64,000 nt of DNA from CAWAPS01 sp963783945 (lineage in GTDB: Bacteria > Actinomycetota > Acidimicrobiia > Acidimicrobiales > Palsa-688): contig CAWAPS010000019.1 in the NCBI GenBank assembly GCA_963783945.1, forward strand, positions 620,001-684,000. Reading direction: 5' to 3'. Positions within the stretch are counted from its first letter, which is position 1; the number at the start of each line of letters is the position of its first letter. Below are positions 43,276 to 51,964 of this stretch, piece by piece. Under the pieces are notes generated by a model. That model was not told the origin of the DNA. It did not search any database and worked only from the letters and a program-made list of their open reading frames with translations. The translations under genes and the position numbers were made by a program.

Positions 43276-44579
43276 CTGCCGTTGCCTCCAAGATTCCAGT
43301 CGAACCCGGGCTGGGGCGGCGCTACTCGCGCTTGTGGTCAGCGGCTGTGCTCTCCGGGCTGGGCGACGGACTGGAAGTAGCGGCCCTGCCCCTGCTAGCC
43401 GCCGGCCTGACCCGAGATCCGCGGCTGGTGGCAGGCCTTTCGGCCGCGGCCACCCTTCCCTGGCTCGTCTTCGGACTCGTGTCCGGCGCAATCGTCGATC
43501 GCTGCGACCGGGCCCGTTTGATGGTGAGGGTAAACGTGGCCCGGACGGTCCTGGTGGCCGGCCTGGCAGTGATGGTCGCCACCCGCACGGCTCGGATCGA
43601 AGTGGTGTACGTCCTCGTCTTTCTCCTCGGCGTCGGGGAGACTTTGTTCAACACCGCGGCACAAGCCGTCCTACCCGCAATCGTCAGTACGGAGCAACTG
43701 GAGACGGCCAACGGCCGGCTGGAAGTCGGCGAACTCGTAACCGAAACGTTTGTGGGTCCGCCCGTAGGGGCCCTCATATTCGCGGCGATGGCGGCCCTGC
43801 CGTTTGCCATCGACGCGGCCAGCTTCGCAGTGGCGGCGGTCCTGTTGCAGGGTCTGGTCACACCGGGCGTGCGGTCCACCGCCGAAACAAGCGGTCCCGG
43901 GCTCCGCCCGCCCGGGCTGCGCCCCTTGTATCAGCAGCTTCTCTCCGACATCGGCGAGGGGCTGCGCTGGCTGGGGCGGCACCGACTGCTGCGATCGCTG
44001 TGCGTCGTCATGGGCCTGGCCAACTTTGCGGTCTACCTGACCCAGGGAATCCTCGTCCTCTTCGCCGTGGAAAAGCTGCACGTGTCCCGTCACTACTACG
44101 GTTTCCTCCTGACCGGGATCGCCATCGGGGGGATCGCCGGCGGCTTCTTGGCCCGCCGGGTCTCGGCCCGGATCGGACCGGCTCGAGCCATCCTGGCCAC
44201 CCTGGCGGTGAACGTCGCGGTGGACGTGGCCGTGGGATCGCTCTCGAACGCCCTGGCTGTCACGGTGATGCTGAGCTTCGCCGGCTTTGTCACCACGCTC
44301 TGGAATGTCGTGACGATTTCGTTGCGGCAGGCCATAATCCCCAAGGAGCTCCTCGGCCGGGTCAACAGCGCCTACCGGATGGTGGGACTCGGGGCCATGC
44401 CACTCGGGGCGGTGGCAGGAGGCCTGTTGTCGGAGGCTTACGGGCTGCGGGCTCCGTTCTTCCTCGCTGCGGGCATCACCGGGTTGGCGTTGCTCATCGC
44501 CGCCCACTGGGTGACGCCGGCAGCCATCGACAATGCCCGGGCCGACGCGCTCTGGGAACAGGAGGTTCCGAACCAATGA
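43272..44579 (+). CDS. MFS transporter (drug/peptide efflux type)
   Basis: A 435-residue membrane protein with about twelve hydrophobic segments. The start RRYSRLWSAAVLSGLGDGLEVAALPLLA, the loop VSGAIVDRCDRARLMV (MFS motif A style) and the middle basic loop before GLRWLGRHRLLRSL match the family known as MFS_3/enterobactin-exporter-like. Within the cluster it is the natural exporter of the mature product, also giving self-protection. ATG overlaps the GNAT stop, and its stop overlaps the aminotransferase start (ATGA). Confidence 0.9.
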   Translation: MTAVASKIPVEPGLGRRYSRLWSAAVLSGLGDGLEVAALPLLAAGLTRDPRLVAGLSAAATLPWLVFGLVSGAIVDRCDRARLMVRVNVARTVLVAGLAVMVATRTARIEVVYVLVFLLGVGETLFNTAAQAVLPAIVSTEQLETANGRLEVGELVTETFVGPPVGALIFAAMAALPFAIDAASFAVAAVLLQGLVTPGVRSTAETSGPGLRPPGLRPLYQQLLSDIGEGLRWLGRHRLLRSLCVVMGLANFAVYLTQGILVLFAVEKLHVSRHYYGFLLTGIAIGGIAGGFLARRVSARIGPARAILATLAVNVAVDVAVGSLSNALAVTVMLSFAGFVTTLWNVVTISLRQAIIPKELLGRVNSAYRMVGLGAMPLGAVAGGLLSEAYGLRAPFFLAAGITGLALLIAAHWVTPAAIDNARADALWEQEVPNQ

Positions 44580-45859
44580 TCGACAACCTGATCATGGACC
44601 CAAACCACGACCTCGCCTCCTGGCGGGCCAATGTTCATCCTGCTCGGGCCGCGCTGTACGACGACCTTGGCTGGATGACCCAGTTCACCGACGCCCTCGG
44701 GTGCCACTTGATCGATGAGGCCGGCCGCCGCTACCTGGACCTCATGGCCGGGTACGGCACGGCGGTGCTCGGGCATCGCCACCCCGAAGTCGTCGCCGGG
44801 CTGTGTGAGGTGCTGGCAAAAGGAGGCCCCTTCGTCACTCCGATTGGTGTACCGGCCCGGGCCGGCGAGCTAGCTGGTCGCCTGGTGGAACTGGCAAGCG
44901 GCGACCTCGAACGCGCCGTCTTCTGTACCGGAGGAGCGGAGGCGGTGTCGGTGGCGATGAAGTTCGCGGTCGCGACCACCGGGCGGAGCGAGTTCATCAC
45001 CTTCGGGGGCGGGTTCCATGGGCTGATCCCCGGTCCGCTTGCGCTCACCGGTCCCGACAGTTGGCGCGACGACGTCGGGCCCGTCCCGGGCCCTGTGGTC
45101 CACCGGGTCCCGCTGGGGGCGCTCGATCAGGCCGAGTCGGTCCTCCGTCATCGTCGGGTGGCCGCGGTGGTCGTCGAAGCGGTTCAGGGCCTCGGTGGGG
45201 CCAGACCTTGGCCCGACGAGGCCCTGGCCGCGCTGGCCGAGCTGACCCACCGGCATGGCGCCCTGCTCATCGCCGACGAGGTACTCACGGGCATCGGGCG
45301 GACCGGCAGGTGGTTCGCGTATCAGCACTCTGCGGTCAGGCCCGACATTGTCGTGACGTCGAAAGGGCTGACGGGAGGGGCGATCCCGGTTGCTGCCGCC
45401 CTGATGACCGGCCGGGTTCACAATTCGATCCTGGGCTCCCCCGAGGTGGCGCTCAAGCACAGCTCGACTTTCGAGGCCCATCTCCTCGGCATGACGAGCG
45501 GGTGCACCGTGCTGGATGTCATCGAGCGCGATGGACTGTGCGAGCGAGCGCAAGTGATCGGGGCCAGGATCGCGGCGGCCCTTCAAAGTTACGCACCGCT
45601 GGGGGTCGACGGCGTGCGCGGGCGAGGGCTGCTGCTGGCGTTCAAAGTCGGAGGCCTGAGTCACCCGGACGACCCGGAGGGTGCCTCGTATTGCACAGAC
45701 CTGCTGATGGACAACGGAGTCCTGGTGGGCCAAGCGGCCCACGATCCGGCGTGGATCAAGCTCACCCCGGCGCTCACCATCGGCGATGACGACGTCCGGG
45801 AATTCCTGGAGATCCTGGAGGGATGCCTGTCTGCGGTCGCCGCCGAGAGAGCCGGATAA
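44576..45859 (+). CDS. Class III PLP-dependent aminotransferase
   Basis: A 427-residue fold-type I enzyme like glutamate-1-semialdehyde aminomutase or omega-aminotransferases. Features: GYGTAVLGHRHP (59-70), FCTGGAEAVSVAMK (phosphate loop), FGGGFHG, EAVQGLGG (201-208), ADEVLTGIGRTG (PLP Asp 234) and the PLP Lys K263 in TSKGLTGG. It closes the operon, overlapping the MFS stop. A plausible job is amination of a carbonyl made on the peptide by a diiron enzyme, as PLP aminotransferases do in daptide RiPPs. A small-molecule role cannot be excluded. Confidence 0.93.
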   Translation: MIDNLIMDPNHDLASWRANVHPARAALYDDLGWMTQFTDALGCHLIDEAGRRYLDLMAGYGTAVLGHRHPEVVAGLCEVLAKGGPFVTPIGVPARAGELAGRLVELASGDLERAVFCTGGAEAVSVAMKFAVATTGRSEFITFGGGFHGLIPGPLALTGPDSWRDDVGPVPGPVVHRVPLGALDQAESVLRHRRVAAVVVEAVQGLGGARPWPDEALAALAELTHRHGALLIADEVLTGIGRTGRWFAYQHSAVRPDIVVTSKGLTGGAIPVAAALMTGRVHNSILGSPEVALKHSSTFEAHLLGMTSGCTVLDVIERDGLCERAQVIGARIAAALQSYAPLGVDGVRGRGLLLAFKVGGLSHPDDPEGASYCTDLLMDNGVLVGQAAHDPAWIKLTPALTIGDDDVREFLEILEGCLSAVAAERAG

Positions 45860-45877
45860 ATCAGCCCGACGACCGCG

Positions 45878-47571
45878 TCAGGCGCCTTTCGTCTCGGCCG
45901 CGGCGTGCCGAGCTGCGACGTAACCAAAGACGGTCGTGTTCGCAATGCTCGCGCCGGCGCCCGGATAGGTGCGCCCCATCACGGTCGCGGTCAGGTTGCC
46001 GGTGGCGTAGAGCCCTGGAATCGGCTGATCTGACTGATCGAGCACCTGGGCGTGCTCGTTGGTGACCACCCCACCGGACGTCCCAACATCCCCGGGGTAT
46101 ATCTCGGTGGCGTAGTAAGGGGGTTTGTCGATTGGACCGACCGCCGGGTTCGGCTTGTTGCCCGGATCGCCCAATACATGGTTGTACTGAGACCGACCAC
46201 GACCGAACTCAGGGTCCTCGCCCTGAGCCGCGCTCGGCATTGAACCGGCCAACGGTCGACACCAGTGTCTGGGCGTCGACGCCCATCTGCACCGCCAGGC
46301 CTTCGAGCGAGTCGGCTCTCCTGATCCAGCCTCTGTTGACCCACTCCTCGGGCATGCGCCCCGGGAGCACTGTGGTGAGGTTACGCAGCTTCGGCATGCC
46401 CCGAGCCCAGGCGCAATGGCGGCGGTACTCGTCGTCGAAGATCAGCCACGCTGGGATTCCGTTGTTGGCATACATCGCCTTGGTCACCTCGACGTATGAA
46501 TTCGACTCGTTGCAAAAGCGCCGGCCTTCCTTGTTCACGAATATTGTTCGGGCCTTCTGCCGGGCCACGCTGAGGGTAGATCCCGCGATCTCGGGACGCG
46601 GTGTCGGGTTCCAAACCGCCTCGTCCATGTAGTCCGTCTTGGCTCCGAGGGCAATGGCTGCCGCCAGCACCTCACCCGTGTTTCCCAGATTGGCCACCGT
46701 CCAGGTGCCATCGTTAGGCTGAGTTTCGGCACTGTATTTGATGCGCATCTCGGAGTTGCGCTCGAATCCACCAGCCGACAGCACTACCCCACTGCCGGCA
46801 TGGACAGCCAGCGTCGCCCCGCCACGCTTGGCGAGGACGCCGACCACCCGACCGTCTTCCACGACTAGCTCATCGACTCCCGTACCCAGCCACAAGGGGA
46901 TTCCGGCGTCAACGACGATCTTGGTCAGCTGACCAATCAAAGACATGCCGTTCGTGAGCAGATCCTGGCCCCGCCGAGCGCGACGAATACGTCCGAGCTA
47001 CCACCCCCATGGTCTTGGCAAAGGCATGGCGCGATCTGTTCCACGCCGGGAGGTTGCGTACCTCGTTCGTCATCACGACCATTCCCAGGCCTCGACCCAT
47101 GCCCGGGTTGATCTTGTCGTGCCACTCTCCTAGCTGGCGCCCGTCCCACGGGATTCCCTCGACCGAGCGGCCTCGAGCATTACCGCCCTTGCGGTTGTCG
47201 TAGTAGTCGCTGTAGCCCTCGCACCGAACAAGCTGCACCCCCTTGGCCTGGATGAACGACAGCATCGCCGGACCCTCGGTCAGGAAAGCGTGCCGCCGTT
47301 CCGTCGACGACCCCTGGTCGGGCGACCCTACGACCGAATCGAAATAAGCCAGGCCGTCCTCGTACGAATCCGGAACTCCCTCGGCCTGCATCAGGGGATT
47401 GTTCGGAACCCAGATGATGCCGCCGGACATGGCTGTCGAGCCCCCAACAACCTGCTGTTTTTCGATGATCACGGGCCGTAAACCGGCGTCCGCTGCCGCG
47501 AGCGCCGCGACCAAACCCCCTCCACCGCTACCGACGATTACCAGATCGAACGACTGGTCCCACGAGCGCAC
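45878..47571 (-). pseudogene. FAD-binding 3-ketosteroid-dehydrogenase-like protein, two frameshifts
   Basis: Three overlapping frames together make one flavoprotein of the KstD/fumarate-reductase type of about 560 residues. Frame one (from GTG 47571) holds the FAD motif VIVGSGGGGLVAALAAADAG and GGSTAMSGGIIWVPNN. Frame two (about 46980 to 46240) has GVVLSAGGFERN. Frame three ends at 45878 with GTSGGVVTN and the terminal FAD signature PGAGASIANTTVFG. Shifts fall at about 46965-46990 and 46215-46250. Two independent indels make real decay likely, although sequencing error is possible. It is convergent with the aminotransferase. Confidence 0.82.
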
Positions 47572-47719
47572 CCTCTGCTCCGATCTCCTCGGTCCGGGTC
47601 AGCATCCACCGGGACGTCGACCAACGGCTCAGCCACAGTTATGAAGCCATTTCCACCCTAATGCTATGCGGGCCTGTCCCACGCCGCGCAACTTCCGAGG
47701 AGCGAAGGCGGCACCGTTC

Positions 47720-48919
47720 CTAGGTCATGCGGACGCCGGGGTCGCCGGGGGCGAAGCCCATCCCGAGCAGCCATCGGGCGTATCGGTCCATCATTACGTC
47801 GTACTCGCCGTGTATGGCGTGGGTCGAGACCATAGCGACGTCCGCAGACATGCGGCGGAGGTGGTTGTCCGATCGGTATCCGCTGGTCCCGTTGCCGTCA
47901 ACGAGGTCCCGCAGGGTGTCCCGCACGGTGTGGCGAAGCTTCAAGATGTGCAGTTGGGCGCGCGACTCCTCTTCGAGGGTCTGCGACCGGCCCTCGCCGG
48001 CAATCTGGATAGCCTCTTCGGTCGCGGCATCACGCACCAGGTGCATGATCCGTGCCGTCTCGTAGGCGTCCACCCACCGCACCCGCATGATCGACCGCTC
48101 CTTGCGGGGCGGACTGTTCTGCCCGGACGCGGTCTCCAGCCGCTCCCGCATCATGTCGACCGCGGCGTCGAGCGCGCCGACATACAGCGACGCGGTGCCG
48201 TAGGTCAGCACCGAGAAGGGGAGGCGTATGGCGTCCTCCTCATGGACCACGCCGTAGTGGTCCGTGGCGGACATCAATTTCTGGAAGGGCATGATCCAGC
48301 GCTCGGGGGTCACGGCGTCGGTGGCTACGATGCTGACGCTGCCCGTCGCGGCCATAGCGGCGACGTCCCAGTCGTCGAGAATCTCGAGTTGGTCTCGGGT
48401 CAGAATGGCCCAGACAACCTCCCCCTCGACCTTCACTGGCACCAGTGCGTGCGACGCGTGCACCATCCCGGTGGCGTAGCCCCACCGGCCATTGACACGG
48501 AGTCCGCCAGCAACCCGCTCGGCGGAGCCGGGTGGCGACAAAACCGCGGCGGCGCGCACTGACGGACGATCGGCGAACAGTTCTTCTTGGACTTCGAGCG
48601 GAAACCGGCAAAACAGCCAGTTGTGGAGATTGTAGAAGCCAGTAACCCACGCCGTCGAGACGTCACCGTGAGCGATGAGCTCGATCACCTTGTTGAGCTC
48701 GTGTGGCCCCAGCCCGGCGCCGCCCCACCGCTTGGGCACGACAACAGAGAACAGCCCGGCCGCGTCCATGTCCTCGACAAGGTCGTCATCGAGGCAACGC
48801 GCCACCTCCATCTGCCGGGCCAGCTCCCGGATCCGCGGGACGAACCGGCGCGCCGCATCCTCGAGTCCCGCCGCCCGCGCCGACTCCTCAGCGCTCCCAG
48901 CCCGTTGGACGACCGTCAT
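47720..48919 (-). CDS. Acyl-CoA-dehydrogenase-fold flavoprotein (HsaA-like monooxygenase type)
   Basis: A 399-residue protein of the acyl-CoA dehydrogenase fold in the group D flavin monooxygenase branch (HsaA, HpaB-like oxygenase component). FVPRIRELARQMEVAR, LFSVVVPKRWGGAGLGPHEL and GNGTSGYRSDNHLRRMSADV resemble HsaA, which hydroxylates 3-HSA in steroid degradation using FMNH2 or FADH2. The catalytic Glu of true dehydrogenases is not seen. An iterated repeat and inverted repeat 15-50 bases upstream suggests regulation. A flavin reductase is not adjacent. Confidence 0.8.
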   Translation of the reverse strand: MTVVQRAGSAEESARAAGLEDAARRFVPRIRELARQMEVARCLDDDLVEDMDAAGLFSVVVPKRWGGAGLGPHELNKVIELIAHGDVSTAWVTGFYNLHNWLFCRFPLEVQEELFADRPSVRAAAVLSPPGSAERVAGGLRVNGRWGYATGMVHASHALVPVKVEGEVVWAILTRDQLEILDDWDVAAMAATGSVSIVATDAVTPERWIMPFQKLMSATDHYGVVHEEDAIRLPFSVLTYGTASLYVGALDAAVDMMRERLETASGQNSPPRKERSIMRVRWVDAYETARIMHLVRDAATEEAIQIAGEGRSQTLEEESRAQLHILKLRHTVRDTLRDLVDGNGTSGYRSDNHLRRMSADVAMVSTHAIHGEYDVMMDRYARWLLGMGFAPGDPGVRMT

Positions 48920-48934
48920 GACAACGCCACCTAC

Positions 48935-48970
48935 TTAGTCAAATGGTTAGTCGAATGCCTAACCGAATCG
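48935..48970. promoter_or_regulatory. Iterated 12-mer with embedded inverted repeat, operator candidate
   Basis: Three 12-base units in tandem: TTAGTCAAATGG, TTAGTCGAATGC and CTAACCGAATCG. The middle region also forms the inverted repeat GGTTAG-8-CTAACC (48945-48964). The site lies just upstream of the leftward flavoprotein start (48919) and so overlaps its likely promoter. A dimeric repressor of steroid-type KstR style would bind such a site; the regulator is unknown. Confidence 0.45.
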
Positions 48971-49165
48971 TACCGGTGGCCGCGGCTCGGTGCAACTGCG
49001 GGAACCCAACCAGCGATGATCGGGAACCCCACCGAGCAGCTTGTGCGACACCGCCGGACAACGGGTACTTCGACCCTCGAACTCGAGGGCAGGATTAAGC
49101 TGAACCAGCCGGCGAGCGCTCGGCCCGGGAGACAGGATCGGAACCCAATGATGATGGAGAGCAAG

Positions 49166-50128
49166 ATGCTATCGGGAAAGGCCGTCGTGATCACCGGCGC
49201 GGGCAGAGGGATCGGAGCCGCGTGCGCCAGAGGCGTCGCCCGCCAGGGCGCCTCGGTCGTCGTGAATGACGTCGATGCGGCCGAGGCGGACCGGACTGTG
49301 AGCGAAATCAAAAAGGACGGCGGCACCGCGATCGCCTGCGTCGCCGACGTCAGCGACTGGGACGAGGCAGGAAAGCTCATTGACGCCTGCATCAACTCGT
49401 TCGGGAAGATCGATGGACTGGTGAACAATGCCGCCCTGTATCATATTGGCCGGATTGATGAGTTCAATCCCACAGTCGCTCGCGCCCTTACGGAGGTAAA
49501 TGTCCTCGGACCAATGCATTGCACCGGCCGTGCGGTAAAGGCGATGTTGACCCAGAAGCAGGGCTCAATCGTGAACGTGGTGTCCGGGGCTCATATGGGA
49601 ATGACCGGTGCGGGCATTTACGGGGCAACCAAGGGCGCGGTGGCGTCCATGGTCTACACCTGGGCTATGGAGCTCGCCGGCACCGGAGTGCGGGTGAATG
49701 GTCTTTCGCCCTTCGGCGCCACCAACCTGCTAGCCAACTCGAGCCGCTACATAAACCAGCGCTTCGCTGGTGCGCCTCCGGAGCCGGGCCGGACCGAGCG
49801 AACGGTCGAGATTCAGCCACCGGAGGACAACTCGCCAATTGTGGAGTACCTGCTGTCCGACGAGGCATCTGACGTCAACGGCCAGCTGGTGCGGATCGAC
49901 AGCGGCGAGATCCAGCTTTACACCCACCCCGCACTGCTGGTGCCATCCGTCAGACGCGACCGTTGGGATGCACAGCTGGTTGCCCAGGCCTTCGCCGAAG
50001 ACCTGAAGCATCGTCAGGTGCCGTGCGGCGTGTGGGGCATGCCATCGCTGCCCGTCGAACTGACAAGCGGCCACTGGAAGCGCGCCGCCTTGGCGGCCCA
50101 AGGAGCATCAGGAGAATCGTCCGGCTGA
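49166..50128 (+). CDS. SDR-family oxidoreductase with C-terminal extension
   Basis: A 320-residue SDR: TGAGRGIG at the N-terminus, NNAA, catalytic Ser in NVVSGAHM and the YGATK pair. The C-terminal 60 residues (from about SGEIQLYTHPALLVPSV) extend beyond a standard SDR, like the hydroxyacyl-CoA-type SDR at 20354-21295. ATG 49166 has GGAGAG 7 bases upstream; in-frame ATGs at 49148, 49151 and 49154 are alternatives. It is divergent from the HsaA-like gene. Substrate unknown. Confidence 0.85.
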   Translation: MLSGKAVVITGAGRGIGAACARGVARQGASVVVNDVDAAEADRTVSEIKKDGGTAIACVADVSDWDEAGKLIDACINSFGKIDGLVNNAALYHIGRIDEFNPTVARALTEVNVLGPMHCTGRAVKAMLTQKQGSIVNVVSGAHMGMTGAGIYGATKGAVASMVYTWAMELAGTGVRVNGLSPFGATNLLANSSRYINQRFAGAPPEPGRTERTVEIQPPEDNSPIVEYLLSDEASDVNGQLVRIDSGEIQLYTHPALLVPSVRRDRWDAQLVAQAFAEDLKHRQVPCGVWGMPSLPVELTSGHWKRAALAAQGASGESSG

Positions 50129-50173
50129 AATCGGGTGGACGCCGGGCTGACGACGCCCGACCGCTCTTTTGGG

Positions 50174-50935
50174 CTACCGCACGTTGGGCGGGCTTCGGGT
50201 GCCCGCGCTCCAGCCGCCGTCCACAGGGATGGCCGCCCCGGTGATGAAAGACGCCGCCGGCGAGATTAGAAACTCCATCACCGCCGCGAGCTCGTCGGGG
50301 TCCGCCCACCGCTTGAGCGCGGTCAACTGCAGTTGCCAATCATAATACGGATGATTGCGAAACTCAGGGTCCGTAGCGGCAGCCGTCAGCGTGGGCCCGG
50401 GGCAGACTGCGTTTACCCGTATATTCTCGTGACCCACCTCGTGAGCGAACGCCTGAATCATGTTGATCAGACCCGCTTTGGTGGCGCCGTAGACCGACGT
50501 GTTCGGCTGGGCCCGAAGGCTCACGCACGACGAGGTGACTACGATGGCCCCGCCACCGCCTGCGCGCAGTGAGGGCAGCACGGCGCGGATACCGAGGAAC
50601 ACCCCACGGAGATTCACAGAAACGAGCCGATCAAAGTCCGGCAGAGCAAGTTTCTCGAGCGGTGCCGCCGGGAATGCACCCGCATTGAGCACAGCGGAGT
50701 CCACCCGACCAAACCGGGCGGCCGCGACCTCGACCATCGCGGCGTTCCCTTCCTCGGTGGAAATGTCGGCGACGCAGGGGGCAATGGTCGGGTGGTCGTC
50801 CACCCAATGCAGTCGGTCCTCGTCGATGTCGACCGCAACGGTGGGCTGAGCGCGATTGGCCAGCCGGGTGCAGAGAGCCCGCCCCATCCCCGCGGCCGCG
50901 CCCGTCACCACAGTTACTGATTGCGTTTCGCTCAC
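50174..50935 (-). CDS. SDR-family oxidoreductase
   Basis: A 253-residue SDR. The cofactor loop TGAAAGMG, LNAG in the structural motif, catalytic Ser in TSSCVSL and YGATK pair are complete, and the end IPVDGGWSAG is standard. GTG 50935 is chosen because GGGAGAGG is 5-6 bases upstream and homology starts at once. It is convergent with the SDR at 49166 (45-base gap) and follows an LLM gene on the same strand by 74 bases. Confidence 0.87.
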   Translation of the reverse strand: MSETQSVTVVTGAAAGMGRALCTRLANRAQPTVAVDIDEDRLHWVDDHPTIAPCVADISTEEGNAAMVEVAAARFGRVDSAVLNAGAFPAAPLEKLALPDFDRLVSVNLRGVFLGIRAVLPSLRAGGGGAIVVTSSCVSLRAQPNTSVYGATKAGLINMIQAFAHEVGHENIRVNAVCPGPTLTAAATDPEFRNHPYYDWQLQLTALKRWADPDELAAVMEFLISPAASFITGAAIPVDGGWSAGTRSPPNVR

Positions 50936-51009
50936 TGTCCTCTCCCTTTCTTGTCTTTGTCGACCGACAGGCGTGGGCCGCCCTCCGACCACTGAATCGT
51001 CGCGAGCTG

Positions 51010-51915
51010 TTACTGCGTCCGAATGAACTCCTTGCCGAAGCCGGCGAGGAGGCTGCAGTATTCGGCGCGGCTTGCCGCGGGGAAGTATACGAGGGTCATG
51101 GTCACGCCCAGGTCCTCGTACTGGTCGATGAGCTGTCGAAAGGCGACCGGATCCCATCGGTCCGTGCCGTAGAGGTCGACTCCCACGGGTGAGAACATGA
51201 GGTCCGGAAGCTTGCGCCCGAGCTCGGTTTCAGTTTCGCGCAGGTGGGCAACCCTCATCTTGAAAGCGTTGAGGGTATCAAGCTGAGGCGTTCGATTGAA
51301 CGATGCCCGGCTGGGCGGGTTAGGGAACGGCATCCATCCGTCCCCCAGCTCGACGGCGCGGCGGATAGCCTGGCGAGAATTGCCGCCGATCCATATCGGT
51401 GGATAGGGCTGCTGGACCGGGCGGGGGCGCATGGTGTGAGTGGTGCCCGACTCACCCACCAGTACTGAGTTCGCGGACCAGGCTTCCTTCATCGCCGCTA
51501 TTGCTCGTTCGAAGCGCTCGTTGCGATCAGCGAAGGAGGTTCCGACCGCGGCGAATTCCGGCTCCTGATATCCGGCGCCGCAGCCGAAAATAAACCTTCC
51601 GCCCGACAGCACGTCGACGCTGAGCACGGTCTTGGCCAGTACATACGGATTGTGGTATGGAACCACACACAGATGGGTCAACACTCGAAGCCGAGTCGTG
51701 GCGGCGGCGGCAACCGCCAACGTCACGAAGGGGTCGAGCGCGTGGTGTCCTCCGTTCGCCAGATACGTATCCGACGGGATGGGATGCTCGGTAACGAACA
51801 CCGTGTCGAAGCCGGCATCCTCCGCAGCCCGGGCGACGGCGGCGACGCCCGCTCCGGAGACAAACTCTTCCCCCAGATCAACCTTGTCGGAGTGCAGGGT
51901 TGCGCAGAACTTCAT
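51010..51915 (-). CDS. LLM-class F420-dependent oxidoreductase
   Basis: A 301-residue LLM protein: FDTVFVTEHPIPS, YVLAKTVLSVDVLSGGRFIFGCGAGYQEPEF, PYPPIWIGGNSRQAIRRAVELGDGW (given in parts). This is the TIGR03619-like F420 group. It probably lies in one operon with the downstream SDR (74 bases), a pairing also seen near 8000 and 34000. The start faces a DUF222 pseudogene. Confidence 0.88.
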   Translation of the reverse strand: MKFCATLHSDKVDLGEEFVSGAGVAAVARAAEDAGFDTVFVTEHPIPSDTYLANGGHHALDPFVTLAVAAAATTRLRVLTHLCVVPYHNPYVLAKTVLSVDVLSGGRFIFGCGAGYQEPEFAAVGTSFADRNERFERAIAAMKEAWSANSVLVGESGTTHTMRPRPVQQPYPPIWIGGNSRQAIRRAVELGDGWMPFPNPPSRASFNRTPQLDTLNAFKMRVAHLRETETELGRKLPDLMFSPVGVDLYGTDRWDPVAFRQLIDQYEDLGVTMTLVYFPAASRAEYCSLLAGFGKEFIRTQ

Positions 51916-51964
51916 GTACGGGTGCTCCTCGGGATAGCCGGCTGGAAGGTCGAGCGATCATCCG

